Of a stretch of DNA of 5,892 nucleotides, positions 1 through 5,280 are shown one piece after another. Source of the stretch: Fibrobacterota bacterium (GTDB lineage Bacteria; Fibrobacterota; Chitinivibrionia; Chitinivibrionales; JANQEN01); NCBI GenBank assembly GCA_030619215.1, contig JAUXBV010000240.1, positions 1 through 5,892 on the forward strand. The letters run 5' to 3'. How positions within the stretch are numbered: position 1 is the first letter of the stretch; each line of letters starts with the position of its first letter. The translations under genes were made by a program, and so were the position numbers. The notes under the pieces were generated by a model. That model worked only from the letters and a program-made list of their open reading frames with translations, was not told the origin of the DNA and made no database searches.

Positions 1-306
1 CGCATGGAGCCTGATGCCAAATCATTACCATCTGGTTTTGAGAATTAACACACCAAATTTGTGATACTCTTGGCATCAAATTAGAGTCTGTAAGAATTCG
101 TGTCAGGCAGACAGTATCTTCACGCGCAAGAAAATTAATCTCATTTACAGCTCATCGTATTTATGAAATCCCGGTCATTCATATAGCTCAATATTTTACA
201 TCCGCCCTCAATCAGTTTCGCAGTTAATTAAACAAGGAGCGCCATTAGCAAACGAGCACAAACTAAACTGATAAACTTCCTCCGTCCCTATTCTCTATTT
301 TAACCC
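1..306. other. Non-coding region downstream of the lipoprotein gene
   Basis: No convincing gene, RNA gene or classical terminator lies in these 306 bases. The only structures seen are a 9-base inverted repeat (TGATGCCAA at 12-20, TTGGCATCA at 70-78) and a short 28-codon open stretch on the minus strand without a start signal. Transcription of the lipoprotein gene probably ends here, but I cannot place the site. Confidence 0.5.
12..78. repeat. 9-bp inverted repeat
   Basis: TGATGCCAA (12-20) and TTGGCATCA (70-78) are exact complements, with 49 bases between. TTGGCA half-sites are typical of many regulators, but the spacing is wide and no gene start is nearby. It could also be a distal hairpin or chance. 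Confidence 0.3.
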
Positions 307-1512
307 CTATTTAACAAAGAAAAAAGGCTTAGCCGTATCATCACGAAGCGTAAAATCAACCCAGAAAATTCCTACTTCCTGACTGCTGTTACTGATCCCT
401 TCTGCGACTTCTTTCCCAACAGTTAACGGGGGGTTTTCATAACTGTTCCACCATGATTTATCCCTTTCGTACCCTATCTGGAACATAACCGGGCTGGGAG
501 AATAATGATCAGCCCACTGGGCGAATGCATTGGCCAACGCATTAACATTGTTGAAGCCTTGAGCGTCATTAATAAAAATTATATCCCCTCGATATGATGG
601 AGGCATAAAATCAGTCCGCCAGTGCTTGAGATACAATCTGTAGTTACTACTATATGATTTTACCTTTGTTTCCCATGCCTGTGCATCAGCATCTGAAATA
701 TATGAAAAATGGTCTTCTCCATTTGTATCATCCCAGTCTACCGACTCATACCACTCCATATCAACGCCAAAGCCTACAATACACGCATGAGTTCCATATC
801 GGGCCATAACTACATCCACTAATTCAGTGATCAAAGCAAAACCAGGTTCTACCTGTACAAAAACTTTAATTCCTGTTGTGTCAAAGCGAGAAAGGGAACT
901 CTCAAAATAGTCCATTCCCTCAAATGTCATATAATCATGAACATTTCCATCAGAAGGGAAACAGAGGTGGCAGCAACTGTCTTGTCCCATCTCCCCGACA
1001 ATCCAGAGTGCACTGGAAGTCGCATTGCCACCATAAAATCCTGACATATTTTTAAGCATGTATTCCCATTCTTTGGGCTTAGGGAAAAGCGACATATTTG
1101 CCCACGAATTCGTGGTTCCTGTTATTGATTCCCGGCAACCCGCATATTTAATATTACTGACATTCTCCCCAACAACCTTGACAGCTCTTGTAGTTTCAGC
1201 TTCATTGCCTGCCATGTCTGATACACTGTAATTCACATAATACGTACCGGTCTTTGTATTATCAATGCCGCTTTCGTCAATAGTAAATTGGTCTATAGTT
1301 AAAGTACCGTCAACATTATCTACGGCAGAGGCTCCGGGCTCTATATAGGTGTTTTTTAAACCAAGGTAAAGAGGGTTAAATCCTTCCAAAGTGATTTCAG
1401 GGCTCTGTGTATCTTCATTTGGATCGTCCGGCCCATTGTTACAGCCTGAAAAAAACATATGAAATATCAAAAGCAAAAGGGGTAGTATAGTATTGAAGTT
1501 TCTGTTTAACAT
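307..1512 (-). CDS. Lipoprotein with DUF5011-like Ig domain and a glycosidase-like barrel domain of unnamed family
   Basis: A 401-residue predicted outer-membrane lipoprotein. Residues 1-24 are a type II signal with a long hydrophobic core and lipobox FSGC, with Cys24 as the lipidated residue; Asn follows at +2, so there is no inner-membrane retention signal. Residues about 37-114 are a DUF5011-like Ig domain (YIEPGASAVDNVDGTL and GTYYVNYSVSDMAGNEA), a usual spacer in surface carbohydrate enzymes. Residues about 120-400 look like a TIM-barrel catalytic domain: strand-end motifs KVFVQVEPG (216-224), IVGFGVDMEWYE (245-256), YLKHWRTDFMPP (294-305), IIFINDAQGF (311-320), FQIGYERDKSWW (344-355) and IFWVDFTLRD (382-391). 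Asp251 and Glu253 recall the DxE acid of GH18 and GH25 enzymes, and Glu222 is another candidate. I recall similar sequences only as uncharacterised proteins, so substrate and reaction are unknown. The cysteine cluster DSCCHLC (178-184) suggests a disulfide or metal site. The start is supported by AAGGA and the lipobox. Confidence 0.75.
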   Translation of the reverse strand: MLNRNFNTILPLLLLIFHMFFSGCNNGPDDPNEDTQSPEITLEGFNPLYLGLKNTYIEPGASAVDNVDGTLTIDQFTIDESGIDNTKTGTYYVNYSVSDMAGNEAETTRAVKVVGENVSNIKYAGCRESITGTTNSWANMSLFPKPKEWEYMLKNMSGFYGGNATSSALWIVGEMGQDSCCHLCFPSDGNVHDYMTFEGMDYFESSLSRFDTTGIKVFVQVEPGFALITELVDVVMARYGTHACIVGFGVDMEWYESVDWDDTNGEDHFSYISDADAQAWETKVKSYSSNYRLYLKHWRTDFMPPSYRGDIIFINDAQGFNNVNALANAFAQWADHYSPSPVMFQIGYERDKSWWNSYENPPLTVGKEVAEGISNSSQEVGIFWVDFTLRDDTAKPFFFVK

Positions 1513-1518
1513 GATATT

Positions 1519-1523
1519 TCCTT
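1519..1523 (-). promoter_or_regulatory. Ribosome binding site of the lipoprotein gene
   Basis: The minus strand reads AAGGA six bases before the ATG at 1512-1510. This supports the chosen start, which also gives a complete lipoprotein signal. Confidence 0.75.
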
Positions 1524-1534
1524 AACGCAGAAAT

Positions 1535-1577
1535 CACCTCCCGATATACTTTCATCTTAACCCATATCGGTCAGGTG
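1535..1577. repeat. Long imperfect hairpin in the leader of the lipoprotein gene
   Basis: CACCTCCCGATAT (1535-1547) pairs with ATATCGGTCAGGTG (1564-1577): seven outright pairs (CCGATAT/ATATCGG), a small asymmetric internal loop, and five more (CACCT/AGGTG), closing a 16-base loop. In the minus-strand RNA it ends 11 bases before the AAGGA site of the lipoprotein gene. Neither side has a U-run, so it is not a standard terminator. It could limit access to the ribosome binding site, mark an RNA-processing site, or be a regulator's dyad. The pairing is seen; the role is unknown. Confidence 0.5.
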
Positions 1578-1613
1578 TATTAACAAGGTATGAACGGAGA
1601 CTACACGGACAAA

Positions 1614-1811
1614 TCAAGCAGCGTGCTTTGCTATAAGTTCTCTTACAGATGGCACTAGTTCGTTCGGTATTTCCATTATGGTCTGTGAATCATCTTCATA
1701 TGCAGCTTCATCCTCTGCTAAAGCCTCTTCCTCTGATTGACTCTCATAATGTTCGAGCACTCTCTTGACTTTCTCTTCGTCCCAGCCAGGTGGGAAATTT
1801 TTCTTCTTCAT
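1614..1811 (-). CDS. Small acidic protein, putative antitoxin partner
   Basis: A 65-residue protein. It opens with a basic stretch and an FPPGWDEEKVKRVLEHYESQ segment (residues 6-25), continues with an acidic linker (EEEALAEDEAAYEDD, 27-41) and closes with a helix-forming segment, IMEIPNELVPSVRELIAKH (45-63). I recall the same plan in small hypothetical proteins coded next to BrnT/DUF4258-like genes in cyanobacteria and other environmental bacteria, which supports a partner role. The highly acidic middle would suit wrapping around a basic toxin. I see no clear ribbon-helix-helix or helix-turn-helix, so DNA binding and autoregulation are open. The order is toxin first, antitoxin second, as in brnTA. 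The ATG overlaps the upstream stop by ATGA and has its own AAGGA site, so it should be made in step with the toxin-like protein. It ends with TGA, 101 bases before the lipoprotein start. Confidence 0.7.
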   Translation of the reverse strand: MKKKNFPPGWDEEKVKRVLEHYESQSEEEALAEDEAAYEDDSQTIMEIPNELVPSVRELIAKHAA

Positions 1812-1826
1812 TTTTTTCCTTTTTTT
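1808..1826 (-). promoter_or_regulatory. A7-GG-A7 junction: antitoxin ribosome binding site, coupled start and possible -1 slippery site
   Basis: The minus strand reads AAAAAAAGGAAAAAAATGA. AAGGA is the ribosome binding site for the ATG at 1811-1809, five bases away, and ATGA overlaps that start with the toxin-like gene's TGA stop. In the upstream frame both A7 runs are phased A_AAA_AAA, the classic -1 frameshift heptamer, and the second is immediately followed by the stop. The downstream gene is in the -1 frame, so a slip would fuse both proteins. The ribosome binding site and overlap are seen directly; slippage is inference. Confidence 0.7.
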
Positions 1827-2104
1827 CTAAGTCTTCTCTTATATACTGTCAAAGGTTTTCCTGTTAAATTATAAGCTGTTATAACAAAAGCACTTTGGGG
1901 AATAAGGCCTGGAACATATATTACCCTTAAATACCGGCCGCTGTTTGTCTTTCCGACAGCAACTCTTGACCCTTCACTTCCGGTTCTATCCTCACCTGGA
2001 TGCAATAAAATTTCTTCAACTTCATCCTCAGTTACATTATGATTATAAATATGAGGCAAACCAGTTTCGGGATCATTATAGAACCGAAGATTCAATACCT
2101 TCAA
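1808..2104 (-). CDS. Small BrnT/DUF4258-like protein, putative toxin of a toxin-antitoxin pair
   Basis: A 98-residue protein starting with TTG. It has the layout of the BrnT/DUF4258 group, whose members fold like RelE-type ribonucleases: a short strand (KVLNLRFY), an Asn/His-containing turn, a helix (NVTEDEVEEILLHP, residues 23-36), then a beta sheet running through SRVAVGKTNSGRYLRVIY (46-63) and SAFVITAYNLTGK (71-83), and a basic C-terminus (YKRRLRKKGKK). The pattern of helix, GRYLxV strand, VITAxxxT strand and terminal arginines is the basis of the call. It is not a close match to canonical BrnT, and I cannot point to proven catalytic residues. If it is a toxin, it would cleave or bind RNA in the cytoplasm and be neutralised by the protein coded by the gene that overlaps its stop by four bases (ATGA). 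The last codons are A-rich and contain that gene's ribosome binding site, so the two are translationally coupled. An uncharacterised non-toxic role remains possible. Confidence 0.72.
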   Translation of the reverse strand: MKVLNLRFYNDPETGLPHIYNHNVTEDEVEEILLHPGEDRTGSEGSRVAVGKTNSGRYLRVIYVPGLIPQSAFVITAYNLTGKPLTVYKRRLRKKGKK

Positions 2105-2109
2105 TTATA

Positions 2110-2116
2110 CTCCTTT
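2110..2116 (-). promoter_or_regulatory. Strong ribosome binding site fixing a TTG start
   Basis: The minus strand reads AAAGGAG here, five bases before the TTG at 2104-2102. The codon directly upstream in frame is a TAA stop (2107-2105), so the gene cannot begin earlier, and the next candidate start inside is a weaker TTG at codon 4. Confidence 0.8.
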
Positions 2117-2179
2117 CCCGCTTATGTTTGTACTTTTTAGCCAATCTATAAAAGCAATAATTACTCATTTTTGCTGAAC

Positions 2180-2207
2180 TATATAATATCCAAACTGTTA
2201 AACACAA
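2180..2207 (-). promoter_or_regulatory. Possible sigma70-type promoter for the small gene pair
   Basis: On the minus strand, TTGTGT (2207-2202) and TATATA (2185-2180) are separated by 16 bases in the AT-rich gap before the toxin-like gene. Transcription would begin near 2172, leaving a leader of about 70 bases. Each hexamer matches the consensus only partly (3/6 and 4/6), and such boxes arise readily in AT-rich DNA. The 171-base gap itself suggests that the small pair has its own promoter. Confidence 0.22.
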
Positions 2208-2237
2208 AACTTACTAATAATTAATATAACTCACTAC

Positions 2238-2281
2238 TTTTAACTATATATAATTTAATAATAAAAGCTGGATAGTTAAAA
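2238..2281. repeat. 10-bp perfect inverted repeat across the GH2 stop codon
   Basis: TTTTAACTAT at 2238-2247 and its exact complement ATAGTTAAAA at 2272-2281 are separated by 24 AT-rich bases. The right arm contains the GH2 TAA stop (2278-2276). The stem holds only one G-C pair and no U-run follows on the minus strand, so a classical intrinsic terminator is unlikely. It may be a weak 3'-end hairpin for the GH2 transcript, a protein-binding dyad, or chance in AT-rich DNA. Confidence 0.4.
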
Positions 2282-5143
2282 ATTCATCATAACTTTTTTA
2301 ACAATAACAGGCTTGGCTCCATTTTTATAAAACTGTTTCATTTTAACAACATATACACCGGCAGCCAGTTTTAGTTTCCAATAACTGAGGTTGCGGGATT
2401 TGAAAGCAGAGATGGTTTGTTTAATGCGGTCCCCGGATGTATACTTGAAGATTTTTCTACCGAGTAAATTATAAATAGTACAGGTATATTTACATGGCAA
2501 ATCAAATTTAAATGTATTGGTATTTTGCTTTATCGGGAGGCCGCCTTGCTTGACATTCCAGCCTCCAATATATAGTTCGGGTGCACCGCTTCCCGCATCC
2601 TCAACCTTATATCGGGCGATTATTTTTCTCACTTCTCCCGGGTAAAGCACGAAATAATTATCACTCCATAAAACAGGCAAGATTTCCTTTTTGTCACTAT
2701 TCTTTGCAAGTTTCAGATGGACTGCAAATGCTATTATAGAGGTGGTATTGTTAACGGTTACCACTACTGTGTCTTCATAAGCACCCTTCTTGACAGTATA
2801 AGAATAGTTAAGTTCAACGGTGTCTAAATCTTGCAATGCGGTAAGATCCCCAAATGAAGATAACGGTGTATAGTGGAAAGTAGTTTTCTTCCAATCCGGT
2901 ATATCGGCTTTTGTTGATAACCAGTACGAGTTGTAATCGCACTTTTTTCCATTTTTATATGATAAGGTGAGCCTGAGAAAATATGTCGGGGAGATGGTGT
3001 CAAATTCCGGAATATCAAATAGTTTTTTAACTTCATCAGGGTTTAATGATACGGATGCCTGTTTGTGTAATTTCTCTTCCCCGTTTAAGGTGTAAACATA
3101 CGCCTCTGCGTTAAGGTTGCTAAAAGCGGTATAATATGAGTTGACAACCACTACATTTCTGTCATTAACGGAATACTGGATGTGAAGTGGTTTACAACCG
3201 GCTTTTGCACCGAAGTATGAGCCACCCGGGCGTAAGTAATAATCATATAGGTGCCATATCATAGATGGCCATGCATTATTAAGCATCCATTGAATAATTC
3301 CTGTTGACGTATACTTATTCTGCGAATAGGCCTCAAACATTGCGCGATGGGACTCATAAGCTGCTACCTGTGTTTTCATGCAGTATTCCCGTGCGCTTTT
3401 TGACGGCCCGTAACGGTTATCAACTGCCTCTGCAAACACACTAAAATTGTTAAAATTTTCGATACCGCAGTGAAAATTCCATACACTGTTTACCGGCCAT
3501 AAATCATTTGCGGGGATGAATTCTTTAATGCTCTCAAAAGGCGGCACTGCGGCACCTGGACCGGCTTCAGTATTGAAACCGTAATTCCCGCCATGTAAAG
3601 AGTCCTGGAACCAGTATACCGGCGGCTCCCACTTATACGGCCCGCTCATTTTACCCCCGGGTATTCCGGTAATAGTGCTTGTTAAGCGGTGTGTCGCACT
3701 CGCCATAGACGGATTTGGCCACATCAGCTCTTTCAATATATCGAGATAGGACTGTTCAACATCAGGAGGTGGTATCAGGTCGCTTCCATACATCCAGGCA
3801 AGCATACAGGGGTGATACCGATGCAGGTAAACCTGTGATTTCAGTGAAGCGTACGCAACAGCATGGTCTTCTATATCCCACTCCTTCCAGTTTTCCCAAC
3901 CAGTACCATAAGCACTGCAACACCAGCCGGGTAAAACCATAATGCCGTGCTTATTACAAAGATCATAAAATTCCCTTTCCTCAAATTTCCCCTCAAGCCT
4001 GATAGTGTTAAGATTCATGTCCCGAACATACCTGATCTCCGCTTCCATCCGTTTCGGGTCTCTCCTCAGAAAAAGGTCGGGACACCAGCCTGCACCCCTC
4101 AAAAGAATGTCTTTGCCATTGATAGAAAAGAGCCGGTGCTTCGGATCACTTGCAGGCACTAACCGTGAAGTAACCTTACGTATACCGAATTCAATTCGAG
4201 TACTGTCAGAAACGGTATTGTTAATGACAAACGCAAGTTTAAGATTATAAAGCGGCCGGTCTCCCATCTGCCAGGGCCACCATACAGAAGGATCACTTAT
4301 AATAAGCTGAGGGAATTCCGAATGTGACAGGGCGACTTCTTTCTTCTCCTGAGCGGCCAGTGTTATCTCTCTTGAGAAGGTGACGGCACCAATGGTGCCT
4401 TCCAGGGTACCGGTGACCTGGGCCGCTGTTGCGTTTGTCAGTTCCGCAAGCACACTGAGTTTAGCCGTTGATAACGATGGGATATCCAGCTCCGTTATGA
4501 CATGCGGGTGCCGCAGGTTAACGCTGCCGCTTGTTCGAATAAAAACCTTTTTAAAAAGCCCCATGCTCATATCCGGCGGGTGGGGCGCCCAATCCACAAA
4601 GTTTATGGAAAGGTCATATTCTTCCGGTTTGAATACCTCTACTGCAAGTACATTTGAATCATTCCCAAAATTGGCTATATCTGTAACATCAAATTCATAC
4701 GTTCTATATGCACCGACAACCTGTGCAGAGTCTGACAGTTTTTCACCGTTCAGCCAGATGTTGGCGCGGTAATTAATGCCGCTGAAATTCAATCGGATAC
4801 GTTTTCCCGACTCTATCGCAGGAATTGTGAATTCGGTGCGATACCACCATGAATTATTGAACTGGCCGGCAGGAATAGCAGAGAGGTTTGTGCCATAAAA
4901 AGGATCAGAATAAACATTATTTGCAATCAGACCCGCTAAAACAGTTGACGGAACAGAAATGGGGTGCCAGTTCTGAGGTATAAAACCACTATTTGAAATA
5001 ACCGAACCTGTTTGTGTTACCTCTGCTGAAGATTGCAGGTTCCAGCTATCATATAAGTCAAATTGTGAACCAAAAGCTGTAAACGAAAAGATGAGTATTA
5101 TTAGTAGCTTCGGCAGTATGATATGCCTTAAAATGAAATTCAT
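2276..5143 (-). CDS. Secreted GH2 exo-beta-D-glucosaminidase (exochitosanase) with C-terminal sorting-like domain
   Basis: This 955-residue enzyme is predicted to remove D-glucosamine from the non-reducing end of chitosan and its oligomers outside the cell. A signal peptide covers residues 1-25 (hydrophobic ILPKLLIILIFSFTAF, likely cut after AFG). Then come the GH2 sugar-binding jelly roll (about 28-205, with SWWYRTEF and RANIWLNGE), an Ig-like domain (about 206-323), the TIM barrel (about 324-645) and two further beta domains (about 650-860). The barrel matches what I recall of the exo-beta-glucosaminidase CsxA throughout: HPCMLAWMYGSD carries Asp455 as general acid, where most GH2 enzymes have Glu in an NE motif, and FNTEAGPG carries Glu526 as nucleophile. 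The 71-residue spacing agrees with D469/E541 of CsxA. NSYWLSTKADIPDW and ILPVLWSDNYFVLYPGE are shared landmarks further on. Residues about 876-955 (TIYNLLGRKIF, LAAGVYVVKMK) resemble a type IX or Fibrobacterota sorting domain and stand where CsxA has a carbohydrate-binding module. The ATG start gives a complete signal peptide but has no Shine-Dalgarno. Confidence 0.92.
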   Translation of the reverse strand: MNFILRHIILPKLLIILIFSFTAFGSQFDLYDSWNLQSSAEVTQTGSVISNSGFIPQNWHPISVPSTVLAGLIANNVYSDPFYGTNLSAIPAGQFNNSWWYRTEFTIPAIESGKRIRLNFSGINYRANIWLNGEKLSDSAQVVGAYRTYEFDVTDIANFGNDSNVLAVEVFKPEEYDLSINFVDWAPHPPDMSMGLFKKVFIRTSGSVNLRHPHVITELDIPSLSTAKLSVLAELTNATAAQVTGTLEGTIGAVTFSREITLAAQEKKEVALSHSEFPQLIISDPSVWWPWQMGDRPLYNLKLAFVINNTVSDSTRIEFGIRKVTSRLVPASDPKHRLFSINGKDILLRGAGWCPDLFLRRDPKRMEAEIRYVRDMNLNTIRLEGKFEEREFYDLCNKHGIMVLPGWCCSAYGTGWENWKEWDIEDHAVAYASLKSQVYLHRYHPCMLAWMYGSDLIPPPDVEQSYLDILKELMWPNPSMASATHRLTSTITGIPGGKMSGPYKWEPPVYWFQDSLHGGNYGFNTEAGPGAAVPPFESIKEFIPANDLWPVNSVWNFHCGIENFNNFSVFAEAVDNRYGPSKSAREYCMKTQVAAYESHRAMFEAYSQNKYTSTGIIQWMLNNAWPSMIWHLYDYYLRPGGSYFGAKAGCKPLHIQYSVNDRNVVVVNSYYTAFSNLNAEAYVYTLNGEEKLHKQASVSLNPDEVKKLFDIPEFDTISPTYFLRLTLSYKNGKKCDYNSYWLSTKADIPDWKKTTFHYTPLSSFGDLTALQDLDTVELNYSYTVKKGAYEDTVVVTVNNTTSIIAFAVHLKLAKNSDKKEILPVLWSDNYFVLYPGEVRKIIARYKVEDAGSGAPELYIGGWNVKQGGLPIKQNTNTFKFDLPCKYTCTIYNLLGRKIFKYTSGDRIKQTISAFKSRNLSYWKLKLAAGVYVVKMKQFYKNGAKPVIVKKVMMNF

Positions 5144-5240
5144 TAGTTTTAGATACCAAACGAATTTTGAATATTTCTCTCTATGTCCCCTACCTGAACC
5201 GTTGACAAACTGTTATAGGCGGGGGATACGCTTTTTTATA

Positions 5241-5253
5241 CCAGAATTTCCGG
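5241..5253. promoter_or_regulatory. Near-palindrome upstream of the GH2 gene, possible operator
   Basis: The 13 bases CCAGAATTTCCGG form a near-perfect palindrome around a central T, with five of six positions pairing. It lies about 100 bases before the GH2 start, directly beside a minus-strand TATAAA (5240-5235) that could be a -10 box. The element 17 bases upstream of that TATAAA is TTTAAT (5263-5258), a poor -35. Dyads beside promoters are typical of sugar-responsive repressors, but this one is short and may be chance. Confidence 0.15.
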
Positions 5254-5280
5254 CCATATTAAAGATGCTTTCAAACTCCT

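Noticed and set aside
142..231. Minus-strand open stretch reading LTAKLIEGGCKILSYMNDRD, which looks protein-like.
   Set aside because: It is bounded by a TAA and a TGA within 28 codons, has no start codon with a ribosome binding site at its head, and matches no family I know. It may be a gene remnant, but this cannot be supported.
235..300. Plus-strand AAGGAG followed by an open stretch of about 19 codons beginning ATTAGCAAACGA.
   Set aside because: The only start at a proper distance is ATT, which is very rare, and the peptide has no recognisable feature.
1594..1610. Short direct repeat ACGGA, two copies 11 bases apart, after the antitoxin-like gene.
   Set aside because: Five-base repeats of this kind are expected by chance.
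1945..2151. A 68-codon plus-strand frame opposite the toxin-like gene.
   Set aside because: It has low-complexity composition and no ribosome binding site, and it is covered by the better supported minus-strand gene.
4380..4772. A 130-codon open frame on the plus strand, and other plus-strand frames between 3715 and 4250.
   Set aside because: They lie opposite the strongly supported GH2 gene, have no family resemblance and no good start signals; they are shadows.
5202..5230. A perfect TTGACA on the plus strand in the gap before the GH2 gene.
   Set aside because: The hexamer 17 bases on is GATACG, a poor -10, and no plus-strand gene follows it.
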